Of a stretch of DNA of 44,053 nucleotides, positions 32,583 through 41,279 are shown piece by piece. The stretch's first letter is position 1; each line of letters opens with the position of its first letter. A model generated the notes under the pieces. The model was not told the origin of the DNA. It did no database searches and saw only the letters and a program-made list of their open reading frames with translations. Both the position numbers and the translations under genes were made by a program. The stretch is from DAOUTY01 sp964453665 (GTDB lineage: Bacteria > Chloroflexota > Dehalococcoidia > SZUA-161): positions 1 through 44,053 of the forward strand of contig CAYVQT010000023.1 of NCBI GenBank assembly GCA_964453665.1, in the 5' to 3' direction.

Positions 32583-33848
32583 ATGGCCTTGAAACGTATT
32601 CAATACGGTTGGGTTATAGTACTGGTTGGTGCTGGCATATTGGCTGCCTGCTCGCTCGGCAGTTTCACCTTCGGTGTTTTCCTGAGACCATTGGCAGTGG
32701 AGTTCGGATGGGAAAGAGGGGCGCTTTCATTAGCACCTTCAATAGCTTCTATAGTGACAGGGTTCTCATCTATAGTCACTGGAAAACTTTGTGATAAGTA
32801 TGGTCCTCGGATTTTAGTTACCTTTAGTGGCATAATGATGGGTGCCGGATTCATGCTGATGTCCCAAATTGGCTCGCTGATTCAGGTATATATAATATGG
32901 GGAATATGCATTGGGTTGGCTATCGGTTGTTCCGTTGTCCCGATAATTTCTACAATACCGAGGTGGTTTGTTCACAATAGATCAATTGCTGTCGGCATTG
33001 TGACTGCTGGCTTTGGCCTGGGGGCAATGGTCTCGCCTATTTTGGCGCAGGCGCTAATATCTGCTAGCGGCTTGAAAACGTCATTTCTTATTCTTGCTGT
33101 AGTCGCTTGGGCATTCATTATTCCTCTAGCACAATTTATCAGGCAAAGCCCTGACCGAGTAGACCAGAGAATATACGGGGAACTTGAGGATATGGAAGAT
33201 AAGACAAAGATTTGGGATTACGATAAGGGGCTTACTCTCCTCCGGACACTGAGGACCACCCCCTTTTGGATTTTCGGCGCAGTAAACTTTTTGTGGTTTT
33301 TCTGCCTACAGGGAATCGTTATTCATATTATCCCGCGCGCAAATGATATTGGAATCACGGACATGGTTGCAGCCAGCATACTCTCTACCATGTCTGCAAT
33401 TAGTGTTTTTGGCCGATTATCAATCGGCTTTGTATCGAATGTGCTCGGCGTAAGGCGATCACTTAATTTATGTCTGTTACTAGGAACACTGGCACTGTGG
33501 TGGCTCTTATTTGCCCAAGAAATATGGGCATTATATATATGGGCCATATTCTTTGGGCTTGCCTACGGCGGGCTAATGCCTCTGGTAACGCTTGTGCCAT
33601 CCGAACTCTTTGGCGTGAAGTCGCTGGGTGTAATAATCGGCATTTTTTTATTCTTCCAAACTATTGGTGGTGCTGGCGGACCGCCCGTCGCTGGGTATAT
33701 TTTCGATACTACTGGAAGCTACCATCTGGCTTTTATAACCATAGCAGCAGGATGCACGGTCGCAGCAATTTTAGGGCTGTTTCTATTGAGATACAAAGCC
33801 GGTATTCTCGCAAATGCCCCCCGGGGTGATGAGTCGGCTAGTGCATAG
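32583..33848 (+). CDS. Major facilitator superfamily transporter
   Basis: A 421-residue, twelve-helix carrier. The loop between helices 2 and 3 has the MFS motif A variant GKLCDKYGPR (about residue 66), and the helix 5 region has VGIVTAGFGLGAMVSPILAQ. Its closest look is the monocarboxylate/oxalate:formate-antiporter type, which moves small carboxylates. ATG 32583 has no clear Shine-Dalgarno, and an IS3 end lies 20 bases upstream, so the native promoter and perhaps the native start have been displaced. The last codons (ASA stop) overlap a TAGTGCA-type IS630 tip. Confidence 0.9.
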   Translation: MALKRIQYGWVIVLVGAGILAACSLGSFTFGVFLRPLAVEFGWERGALSLAPSIASIVTGFSSIVTGKLCDKYGPRILVTFSGIMMGAGFMLMSQIGSLIQVYIIWGICIGLAIGCSVVPIISTIPRWFVHNRSIAVGIVTAGFGLGAMVSPILAQALISASGLKTSFLILAVVAWAFIIPLAQFIRQSPDRVDQRIYGELEDMEDKTKIWDYDKGLTLLRTLRTTPFWIFGAVNFLWFFCLQGIVIHIIPRANDIGITDMVAASILSTMSAISVFGRLSIGFVSNVLGVRRSLNLCLLLGTLALWWLLFAQEIWALYIWAIFFGLAYGGLMPLVTLVPSELFGVKSLGVIIGIFLFFQTIGGAGGPPVAGYIFDTTGSYHLAFITIAAGCTVAAILGLFLLRYKAGILANAPRGDESASA

Positions 33849-34205
33849 TAGTATAAATTTATATATGAGTTGCGGTAATATGGTGTAAAGAGAACATGCG
33901 CAGGCCGAGTGCAATAATCGCGTTGACGACGGAAGAAAGACAAAAGCTGGAGGAAACAAGCCATATGCGCACTGCTACGTACCGTGCGGTTCAACGAGCA
34001 CGACTCATCCTGCTGGGTAAGGGATGGCCAATAAGGCGATAGCTATGCAGGTAGGGCTGTTTGGCGTGTCATGGTGGCGCAGTTGACGTAAGCGCTTTGC
34101 CAAGTCGCGTCTTGAAGAACTGCTGTACCCCGGGAAGGCCAGTGCCCGTGTACAGCGAGGATACAGAGCGCCACATTCTGGCCCGGTTTTTGGATGCTAG
34201 AACAT
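33838..34205 (+). pseudogene. IS630-family transposase relic
   Basis: From 33896 the frame gives MRRPSAIIALTTEERQKLEE and RTATYRAVQRARLILLGKG, the N-terminal HTH part of an IS630 transposase different from the one at 9.7 kb; after a stop the traces SEDTERHILARFLDAR near 34160-34200 are still legible. Upstream, TAGTGCATAGTAGTATAA at 33839 resembles an IS630-type tip. Most of the element, including all catalytic residues, is gone. Confidence 0.6.
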
Positions 34206-34578
34206 TGAATAGCCCGCTATTCTCATGAATAAGCAGTAATTCCTCAAAGTCATTGAGTCAGTGACAGTCCAAGAGCTCCTATTAAGCGAGGTGCTATCTG
34301 GGGGTGCTATATATGGCCACGGTGTCCGACGTGTGCTTCAATCGGGTAATAGGGGCGTTTTATTCGTGACTTAGCGTAGTAAGTGAGATGAAAATGGAGC
34401 TCTTGCAGACTCATGAGAAGGGGGCATCCTGTATGTTATGTTAAAGCAGGAAATAACCTGGAAATACGCCCCTTTGACTTTCTGCGAATAGCCTTCGTAA
34501 GTACATTTACCGTCCTGTTTAAATGCCAACGGCTACCTCAGAGAATTACATCTTCACTCTACTTTGAAGAGAATAATC
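34206..34578. other. Non-coding stretch with an IS3 scrap
   Basis: No intact gene. Around 34305-34365 the plus strand reads LYMATVSDVCFNRVIGAF, resembling the first-Asp region (YLATVIDVYSRRVIGW) of IS3-type orfB, so this is probably a weathered IS fragment. The rest shows nothing recognisable. Confidence 0.35.
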
Positions 34579-35961
34579 TCAGCCTATGCAGAGCCCGGGG
34601 TTTCTGAAGAAGGTAAGTAAATTCATCAATTCCCTGACGTCCGCTAGATCCTCCAAATTTAGCATCAAGTCTTCCAACCGTTTGCGCTGCTTTTCTATTA
34701 ACATTGCATCCAAATAAGGTCTCAATACGTCCCTTATTTGTTCAGGAGTTATTGGATTCTGGGGGTGGCCCCAAAATGCCTCGAGGTATTTGTCGAGTTT
34801 CTGCCCATCCTTTTTAAAGATGGTTACCCGACCGCCCTTGTCTGCTTTTGGTAAGCTGGGATTGATAATTAGTTTGACCTTCGACTGAGCCTCCCTGGAC
34901 TTCGGCTCGAAAAGCTTTTCCTCTTTGAAAGTCTCGTAGTCAATTTTACCTGCTAACAAAACCTGGCCCAGAATAAATTGAAAGCTGAACCTGGCCAAAG
35001 CGATTGACTCTGGAAAAGGTCTGTCACAAAGTTGAGCATAATAGGGAGGTACCTCTGCCTCAACCCGTTCCACTTCTTCATAGCTTATACTTTGTTCATT
35101 CATTAACATCATCAGTGCATCTACTGAAGGGTGCATAAAGCCACACCCCTGATATTTCTTGAACTCGATATTGTGAACATCGAAAGGCGGTCTGCCCAAG
35201 CCTTCGGTTATCTTTGTAAGGTCTACCACTCCATCCTTCCAAATTGGAGCAAAAAAACCGTTCTTTCTTTCAAGTATATCGGGAATGCCCGTTGCACCCG
35301 CTTCAGCCAGGAAAGCTGATAGCAAACCGGCCCGACAACTGTGTCCTGCCTCAAGCGTATGAGCATCGTATCCCACCTGAACGACCAACCCTGAGGCCTG
35401 AGTGGTAGCAATACTTAAGGCGTTCTCGGTATGCTCTGGACTTAGCCGCAGCAACCTAGCCGCCCCGATTGCCACCGCAGCCGTGCCAAAGTATGTCGCA
35501 CAGTTAATCCCTCCTGGTATGCTCATGCCAGGAGCTGCCTGCACCATTCTCGCAGCAGCTTCCCAGGAAAAAGCGCTTGCCGCTATGATCTCCTTTCCGC
35601 TGGATAATAGCTTCTCTCCCAAAGTGAGCATAGCAGGGAATATCCAACAACCTGCAATAGCATCATTGTTCGGAAAGAAGTGAGCATCTTCCGTCTCGGT
35701 ACCGTGCGCAAGGATGCCGTTAGCAAATGAGGCATTTTCAACAGAAGTACGGAACCCAGCACCAACAACTCCCACCTCAGCTGTGCCACCCACTCCTGAA
35801 AGATACCTTATCACCATCTTCCCAAAAGGCTCTCTAGCTCCTATGATCATAGAAGTAGCTGTCTTTAGAAGAAGCCCTTTAGTAAACTCCACTGTCTCCC
35901 CGGGGAGGTCTGTATAATGCGCTTCTAAGATCCACTTCACCAATTCTCTTGTTGCACCCAT
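34579..35961 (-). CDS. MmgE/PrpD family protein (second copy)
   Basis: A 460-residue paralogue of the 5.9 kb gene. Both share the opening (L..WILEAHYTDLPGETVEFTKGLLLKTATSM here), a GTETEDAHFFPN segment and the lid motif FKKYQGCGFMHPSVDALMML with the family His. The two are clearly divergent (many substitutions and indels), so they probably act on different substrates rather than being a recent duplication. GGAAAC precedes the ATG at 35961. It stands alone between IS scraps and the BaiE-like gene, in the same direction as the latter. Confidence 0.88.
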   Translation of the reverse strand: MGATRELVKWILEAHYTDLPGETVEFTKGLLLKTATSMIIGAREPFGKMVIRYLSGVGGTAEVGVVGAGFRTSVENASFANGILAHGTETEDAHFFPNNDAIAGCWIFPAMLTLGEKLLSSGKEIIAASAFSWEAAARMVQAAPGMSIPGGINCATYFGTAAVAIGAARLLRLSPEHTENALSIATTQASGLVVQVGYDAHTLEAGHSCRAGLLSAFLAEAGATGIPDILERKNGFFAPIWKDGVVDLTKITEGLGRPPFDVHNIEFKKYQGCGFMHPSVDALMMLMNEQSISYEEVERVEAEVPPYYAQLCDRPFPESIALARFSFQFILGQVLLAGKIDYETFKEEKLFEPKSREAQSKVKLIINPSLPKADKGGRVTIFKKDGQKLDKYLEAFWGHPQNPITPEQIRDVLRPYLDAMLIEKQRKRLEDLMLNLEDLADVRELMNLLTFFRNPGLCIG

Positions 35962-36217
35962 GTTTCCTTTTCTCCTAACCCGTCCTATTAGCGGAAACCA
36001 GATAGGAACCTATCATTTCCTTTCCTTCCTTTAGTTAAAAGGGCAATTGTTTAGTAATGGTAGAGATTGTATGGCTTCCTGGAGTTCTACAATAACCGTC
36101 GGTCTCATTCAGCCCTGCGTTGGATGACGCCGCTAGAAAAATTATGTTCTCACCCACAATACCAGGGTATCACCGCCACTTTAAAAAAGTGTTACCTATG
36201 TTTGAAAACAGTACACT

Positions 36218-36706
36218 TCACTTTAGTGTCATTTTTTCCTTGACCCAGCCCTCCTCGTACGCAGTTATATAGAAAAATGTGCATAACATTTTCTTAATTT
36301 TCCATTCATCGTTCTCTTTGATAAAGTCGTCATTATATTTTCCTGCCATCCATATCGCCCTGTTCGTTGGTTTATGAGTGCCTGCTGCTGTGAAGTACCA
36401 TTGACCTGTGGCAGTTATCTCACTGTTCACATCTATTATGCCGTTATGAAGCCAGTGAAGCGTGAATGGCAAATCCGGTGGGATCGTCACCCCGAAAAAG
36501 TGTTCAACCTCGCTTCTAGTCTTGTAGTTTCCAAAGGGTCCGTAATCTGCGGAGCATTCCAATGCAAAGTTATTCATGATATCCTTTAAGACTTGGGAGT
36601 CTATGGCATAAGCGTATCTTGCCTTCAGCTTCCTAATAGCTTCAACATCCTCCAACACTCTCATTCTTTGTTCTAAATTCTTAAGTTGTTCCGTTTCTTT
36701 GGTCAT
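36218..36706 (-). CDS. SnoaL-like (NTF2-fold) protein resembling bile-acid dehydratase BaiE
   Basis: A 162-residue protein of the SnoaL_4 group. The N-terminal helix EAIRKLKARYAYAIDS and the later PFTLHWLHNGIIDV are its hallmarks. The catalytic triad described for BaiE (Tyr30, Asp35, His83) corresponds by position to Tyr31, Asp36 and His84 here, a spacing match of 5 and 48 residues. Such enzymes dehydrate hydroxylated steroids or related ring compounds. ATG 36706 follows GAGGGTATGTC. It sits between the second MmgE/PrpD gene and an SDR, all on the minus strand, so they may act on one pathway. Alternative: an uncharacterised ring-hydroxylation accessory fold. Confidence 0.78.
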   Translation of the reverse strand: MTKETEQLKNLEQRMRVLEDVEAIRKLKARYAYAIDSQVLKDIMNNFALECSADYGPFGNYKTRSEVEHFFGVTIPPDLPFTLHWLHNGIIDVNSEITATGQWYFTAAGTHKPTNRAIWMAGKYNDDFIKENDEWKIKKMLCTFFYITAYEEGWVKEKMTLK

Positions 36707-36753
36707 GACATACCCTCTATCCTTCTTATTTTTATAGCGGAATCCTAAACTCG

Positions 36754-36857
36754 CAACTCCCCCGGGAGCATTCTTATATTTTCCAGGAACGTGCGTTGTG
36801 CCTCTCTGAACTCCTCACTGTCAAAATGACCGGTGATCCACGAACCTTGACTTGGCT
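36754..36857 (-). pseudogene. Possible C-terminal gene fragment
   Basis: Immediately beyond the SDR stop, an open minus-strand frame of about 35 codons reads WITGHFDSEEFREAQRTFLE followed by NIRMLPGE and a stop. The FDSEEFREAQRTFLE stretch resembles the C-terminal tail of crotonase-type proteins, but it is too short to prove. Confidence 0.25.
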
Positions 36858-37673
36858 CTAGCGATGACCTCCATCGACGTAAATAACCTGCCCGGTAATA
36901 CTGCGCGAATCTTCGGAAGCGAGGAAAACTACTGCGTTTGAAACGTCTTCTATAGTCACCTCTCTCGCAAAGATGTTGAACTTAAGCCTTGTTGGAATTA
37001 CTTCCTCTATCTTCACATTCATGTATCTAGCATGGTGTGGAGCCAAATATTGCTGTAAGGGAGTATTGATTATGCCAGGGCCAATGGCATTGACATTAAT
37101 ATTATAGGTACCCACCTCTCTAGCTACAGCGAGAGTAAGGCTATGAACCCCGCCCTTGGAAGCCGAGTAAGAGGAAAACAGCGCATTACCTTCTCTCCCA
37201 GCAGTTGAGCCTATGTTGACGATCTTGCCACTTCTCTGAGCAATCATATGGGGAAGAACATACTTGCAGAAAAGCCAAGTCCCTTTGAGATTCACATCAA
37301 TGACCTTGTCCCACTCTTCTTCAGTCATGTCTACGATGCGATTAGTAGTCACAATTCCTGCGTTGTTGACTAATATGTCTATCCTCCCAAATTCAGCAAG
37401 GACTTTTTGGACTGCGGCCTGTACTTCATCGCTCTTACTCACATCGCAGTTTACTCCTATTGCGCTTCTACCCAACCTCTTCACTTCTTCCACTGTAGCG
37501 TTCAACTCCTCCTTTGTTCCCAGAGGGTTTTTTATTGCAGGGATACCCTTGCCTATATCCACAGCAGCTATATTGGCACCTTCTCTTGCCATGGATAGGC
37601 AGTGTTGCTTACCCATACCACGGGCCGCACCAGTTACTATTGCCACCTTCCCGTGAAGTTTCACCCCATGCAA
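36858..37673 (-). CDS. Short-chain dehydrogenase/reductase
   Basis: A 271-residue classical SDR: NAD(P)-binding TGAARGMG at residues 14-21, NNAG at 103-106, and catalytic Ser156, Tyr169 and Lys173 (YSASK). An insertion near residues 40-62 and the ARGMGKQH element recall the mycofactocin-type SDR group, though no mycofactocin genes are in view. It would oxidise a hydroxyl or reduce a keto group, plausibly on a CoA-bound or ring substrate handled by the neighbouring BaiE-like dehydratase. ATG 37673 follows AAGGATG. Confidence 0.92.
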   Translation of the reverse strand: MHGVKLHGKVAIVTGAARGMGKQHCLSMAREGANIAAVDIGKGIPAIKNPLGTKEELNATVEEVKRLGRSAIGVNCDVSKSDEVQAAVQKVLAEFGRIDILVNNAGIVTTNRIVDMTEEEWDKVIDVNLKGTWLFCKYVLPHMIAQRSGKIVNIGSTAGREGNALFSSYSASKGGVHSLTLAVAREVGTYNINVNAIGPGIINTPLQQYLAPHHARYMNVKIEEVIPTRLKFNIFAREVTIEDVSNAVVFLASEDSRSITGQVIYVDGGHR

Positions 37674-37886
37674 TCATCCTTATCTAATCTATGATATTGC
37701 AGTAGAAACATGAGAGTTGCTTTAAATGGTAACGGAGTCCACACCAAGGATTTCGGCACGCGGCCACATATGTATGCGCATCTAGTTCAAACAGTACATT
37801 TCGATAAATTTTTATGAGGCTTAATTTTAATGTCCGCAAACAGTGTCGGGCATGCTGGCATAGGCAAAATAGCATAGGCAAAATGA

Positions 37887-38157
37887 TTTGTCAATCTTGC
37901 GAATTGCCTCATGATAAAAGTTACTGAAAGTGGGTAGTTGCGTCAAAATTAGTGTTACTGCGAGAGGTGAAGTGACACGGCGCAGCATACTGGAATATGT
38001 GCAGGCATTGAGGCTCCGATATTCTCGCTCATCGAGAGAATATAAGGGCAAGATGATGGATGAATTGACACAGATCACGGGCTTACGCCGCAAAGCGGGC
38101 TATCAGGTTATTGAATCGGCCAATCCAGCGCTGGTAATCCCAAGGTTACTTCGATAA
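37887..38157 (+). pseudogene. Integrase-core transposase, N-terminal relic (copy 3 of 3)
   Basis: Reads GEVTRRSILEYVQALRLRYS and GKMMDELTQITGLRRKAGYQ, then goes out of frame relative to copy 2, which continues AIRLLNRR. DNA identity to copy 1 extends upstream through CATGATAAAAGTTACTGAAA to about 37887, marking one end of the element. No catalytic domain follows. Confidence 0.6.
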
Positions 38158-38286
38158 AATCATCTTGCACCTGTCTTCGCGTCCTTTGCTTTGAGTTTTC
38201 ACTATCTAAAGGCTGCAGAGGTCAACGGGTGCTTTGAATTACTCTTTGCACACTAGACAGTGTACAGCCACTTACCTTACATTTAA

Positions 38287-38315
38287 TTGACAAATAGATA
38301 TTGGCATGATAGCAT
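38287..38315 (+). promoter_or_regulatory. Sigma-70-type promoter for the plus-strand SDR
   Basis: TTGACA at 38287-38292, spacer of exactly 17 bases, TAGCAT at 38310-38315, 38 bases before the ATG. Shares the AATTGACAAATA context with the promoter at 19048. Confidence 0.6.
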
Positions 38316-38352
38316 TTCACACTAGTGACAGGAATCACGGAGGAATAGAGAA

Positions 38353-39123
38353 ATGAGTGATAAACCATTAAAGGACAGAGTAGCCATTGTAACAGGCGGC
38401 GCCAGTGGCATCGGTGAGGGCATCTGCTTCCTCCTTGCCGATAAAGGCGCTAAGGTTGCCATTTTTGATGTTGCGAGTGACGGAGCTAAAAAGGTTGCCA
38501 AAAAGATTGTGAAGTCAGGCGGCGAGGCTCAGGAGTTCAAGGTGGATGTAGCAAAAGCGTCTGAAGTAGATAATGCCGTCAAAGAGGTCATCTCGAAGTT
38601 CGGTAAGGTGGACATACTGGTCAATGATGCTGGTGTGACTATAGCCTCCGAGGTGGTCAAGATGTCAGAGGAGACCTGGGACAAGGTGAATGGTGTAAAC
38701 CTGAAGGGCGTTTTCCTGTGCTGTCGCGCAGTGGTTCCTCAACTGAAAAAGCGAAAGTACGGGAAGATTGTGAATATAGCTTCGTATCTGGCGCCTCGCG
38801 GCTGCCCGTATTATGCACACTATAGTGCGACCAAGGCGGGCGTGATCGCGTTTACCCAAGGGCTGGCGCTGGAGTTGGGACCTTACAAGATCAATGTGAA
38901 CGCTGTGGGGCCTGGGTATATTGACACACCTTTGTCACGTCACGATATGACTCCGGAAACTAAGAAGCTGTTTGAGGAACAGAAGATACCTCTGCGGCGC
39001 GTCGGAATGCCACGCGATATAGCTGATACGGTGCTGTTTCTAGTCAGCAACGAGTCTTCGTATATCACAGGGCAATGCATTTATGTATGCGGCGGGTTGA
39101 CCGCTGACGCTGGGCTGCTGTAG
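38353..39123 (+). CDS. Short-chain dehydrogenase/reductase (FabG-like)
   Basis: A 256-residue SDR with TGGASGIGEG at residues 15-23, catalytic Ser144, Tyr157 and Lys161 (HYSATK), and the C-terminal ITGQCIYVCGG. The usual NNAG is NDAG (residues 91-94), a minor change near the cofactor. Resembles 3-oxoacyl or ring-hydroxy dehydrogenases. GGAGGAATAGAGAA precedes the ATG, and a good promoter lies upstream, so it is a monocistronic unit. It is oriented away from the other SDR, with an integrase relic between. Confidence 0.93.
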   Translation: MSDKPLKDRVAIVTGGASGIGEGICFLLADKGAKVAIFDVASDGAKKVAKKIVKSGGEAQEFKVDVAKASEVDNAVKEVISKFGKVDILVNDAGVTIASEVVKMSEETWDKVNGVNLKGVFLCCRAVVPQLKKRKYGKIVNIASYLAPRGCPYYAHYSATKAGVIAFTQGLALELGPYKINVNAVGPGYIDTPLSRHDMTPETKKLFEEQKIPLRRVGMPRDIADTVLFLVSNESSYITGQCIYVCGGLTADAGLL

Positions 39124-39222
39124 CTAATCGTTTTGGTGATAGATGACTTTCCCAAAACTGAGGTTTTCTTGACACCGATATTAGCAGGGTGATTGTGAAA
39201 GACGAAGTCTAGTTCGGTTTTC

Positions 39223-39840
39223 TCAGTCCGCTGTGGGCTTAAGTTTAGTGATTACGTAAATGAAGCCAAAGGCTTTACTGACAAAGCCACGGAGATATCC
39301 AAGGTTCAATTTATAGACTTCCTCAATGAAATACGGCAACCTGGCTATCACGTCATCAAATGTCTCATACTCACACAGGTACACATCTTCGTATTTCAGC
39401 GTTTTGAAAAAGCTCTCCATCCTGGCGTTCTCATAGGGGTTTCCCTTCTGTGCCGTGCTGATCTCAAAGCCGTGGCTCCTGAGCCACTCTATGTATGCAC
39501 TCGAGACATACTGCATGCCCCGGTCGGAGTGGTGAATAACACCGGGACCGGCCTGACGCTCAACTACAGCCATTCTCAAAGCCTCCCGTGTCAGCGCGGT
39601 ATCCAGACCAGTGGAGATGGCATAACCGATTACACGGCGTGAATAAGCGTCCAGGACCGCTGCCGGGTAGACAAAACCTGTCCGGATACGGACACAGGTG
39701 ATATCCGAAAGCCAGACTTGGTTCAGGCAACTAATGTCCATCCCCTTGATAAGATTGGGATATATTGGGAAAGGATGCCTCGAGTTCGTCGTTTTCACCC
39801 GCCTCCGTTTGACCCGGCAGAGGAGATCGCTTTCCCTCAT
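39223..39840 (-). pseudogene. IS3-A orfB, second copy with foreign C-terminus
   Basis: The same DDE-bearing catalytic domain as at 4996-5562, but after FIEEVY the frame runs into unrelated flanking DNA for 30 codons (KLNLGYLRGFVSKAFGFIYV). The conserved tail containing NRKRLHS is lost. Overlapping orfA remnant is at 39731-40021. Not expected to function. Confidence 0.78.
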
Positions 39841-40079
39841 CGTCGAACTTGCACCTGCTGTACTGTTTCTTCCAGTGATACAGAAGGCTTGGGGCTATAT
39901 TGTTTCTCCGGCACAGTTGCGCTGGGCGGCTTTCACCACTGAGCAACTCTTCAACTATCTGACGTTTGAATTCCAGGCTGAAAGTCCTCTGATTTCTAAT
40001 GGCAGGGTCTTTTCTCTCCTCTATTTTGCTCTGCCTTGCCTACCCTTCCTAACCTTTTCTATCCAGTTTCTGGGGTTCA
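39311..40079 (-). mobile_element. IS3-A second copy, truncated at the orfB end
   Basis: 769 bases match 5033-5801 at the same relative spacing (constant offset 34278), with only three differences noticed by eye. It carries the identical internal deletion. The orfB-side inverted repeat and last 12 codons are missing: the match stops at TTATAGAC (39311). The orfA-side tip is present at 40059-40079. Confidence 0.88.
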
Positions 40080-40106
40080 TTCCACAAGGCGTACTGGATT
40101 GACTAA

Positions 40107-40562
40107 AAATTACCGGGGATTCAGGTTGGCGTAAGCCTTGATGCTGATGATTTCGTATTTATCAGGTCTGATGGAAGTCCGATAAACCCGAATGCGGTAA
40201 CGCTGGCCTTCCGGCGTATTATCAAAACAGCTGGCCTGAGAAACCTCAGAATACATGATTTAAGGCATACTCATGCCAAGTTAATGCTCAAGGAGAGTAA
40301 GTATACAAAGCTCGTAGCAGAGCAAGTAAGGCATGCCAATATTGGCATTACGCTGGACATATACAGCCATGTTTTACCCGGACTGCAAGAGGAAGCGGCG
40401 GAGAAGTTTGACATAATATTTGAAACGTATTATGACATAAAATCAAAATGTGATGTTAGCAAAATGTTAGCAAATGAGGGTGAGGTTACGAGTGAGCCGT
40501 GTGAGATTCGAACTCACGATACCATGATTAGCGGTCAGGGCTTTGGTGCAGCAATTAACTAA
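40107..40562 (+). pseudogene. Tyrosine recombinase (phage/ICE integrase), C-terminal half
   Basis: In one frame from 40107: SLDADDFVFIRSDGSPINPN, AVTLAFRRIIKTAGL, HDLRHTHAKLMLK and VRHANIGITLDIYSHVLPGL. These are the catalytic boxes of a tyrosine integrase: His/Arg of HDLRH, His of RHANIG, and Tyr of DIYSHV. No start precedes them and the N-terminal half with the first Arg is missing, presumably removed when IS3-A landed 28 bases upstream. The C-terminus (SEPCEIRTHDTMISGQG) is translated from a tRNA-like sequence on the opposite strand, typical of integrases that abut their attachment site. Confidence 0.85.
40493..40540 (-). other. tRNA-like 3' half, probable attachment (att) site
   Basis: Read on the minus strand: anticodon-type stem-loop CCTGA-CCGCTAA-TCATG (4 of 5 pairs, loop with GCT), a five-base variable region, a perfect T arm GTGAG-TTCGAAT-CTCAC, and ACGGCTC plus A as the 3' acceptor strand and discriminator. 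The 5' half is not tRNA-like (no matching GAGCCGT, no D arm), and position 33 is C instead of T. This is what remains when an integrated element ends in the 3' half of a tRNA gene. Possible source: a Ser(GCU)-type tRNA, uncertain since the variable region is short. Confidence 0.45.
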
Positions 40563-40711
40563 TCCGCATTTGAAGCTAAATTTCTGCAAACCACCCCGAT
40601 TTATTCACCGAATCAGGGTATCACCACCTCTACGATCAAGCCCTGCTTTATAAAAGGGGCGCAGTGCCAGTCCAACTCACGGGCAGATATCTGGAAACGG
40701 GTGTAGATTTG

Positions 40712-41085
40712 TCACTTGCTCAGACCGCCTTTTCTCCTGACAAGAGCCAGAATAGCCTTAACGAGGCTGTCCTTGCACCCGACAAAGCCTGGTGATGGGC
40801 TGTCCCTGGATCCCTCAAGGATTTTATCTTCCTGTTGCTGGTCCTGGGCTACATAGGCAAGAGGCCTTTCCTCCTTGTAGTAGTGGTGTCCGTATACCCG
40901 GTAGCCGTAGCTCTTGAGGAAAGCGTGGACCCGCCTCCTCATGAGCCGGTAGGTCTCTCTGTTGCTCAGCCCTTTCTGCTATGCCTCCCAGGCGGTGAGG
41001 TAGGTCTCCTGCACCAGGTCATCCCACAGACCCTTCCGCTGCAACTGTTCTTTTATCCGAGCGGGCAGGAAGCGGAATTTGGAGA
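40712..41085 (-). pseudogene. Sigma-like/HTH hypothetical protein, disrupted
   Basis: Minus-strand frame reads FLPARIKEQLQRKGLWDDLV, QETYLTAWEA, an amber stop near 40972, then GLSNRETYRLMRRRVHAFLK, and ends AILALVRRKGGLSK. The DDLVQExYLxAWEA and RRRVxAFLxxYGYR segments resemble a sigma-70-like small protein family. The stop and the loss of its start (fused into the DUF523 fragment in another frame) mark it as dead. Confidence 0.5.
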
Positions 41086-41279
41086 AGCACGTCTTTCCCT
41101 TCACCATCCTGAATTTCTTGAGGCGGCCTGGGAGTCGGCAGCCCTCCTAATTGCTCAGGACAGACAGGGATCAGAGTCTCAATCCCCGAAAGTTTAACGG
41201 CCTGGTCATTCCTATACCTGTCGTCACCGCTGTAAGAGCACCTTATCCCTAGGAGACAGGCGCTGATAAGCTTCATCAC
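41086..41279 (-). pseudogene. DUF523 protein, truncated
   Basis: The start MMKLISACLLGIRCSYSG and PVCPEQLGGLPTPRPPQEIQ are textbook DUF523 (family of about 150 residues). After roughly 65 residues the sequence jumps into the sigma-like relic, and the frame ends 20 codons later. The start overlaps the stop of the MBL-fold gene by four bases (ATGA), so it was once the second gene of that operon. Confidence 0.75.

Noticed and set aside
40493..40570. Complete functional tRNA-Ser(GCU)
   Set aside because: The 5' acceptor strand and D arm are missing, U33 is replaced by C and the variable arm is short for a serine tRNA; only a 3' half is supported.
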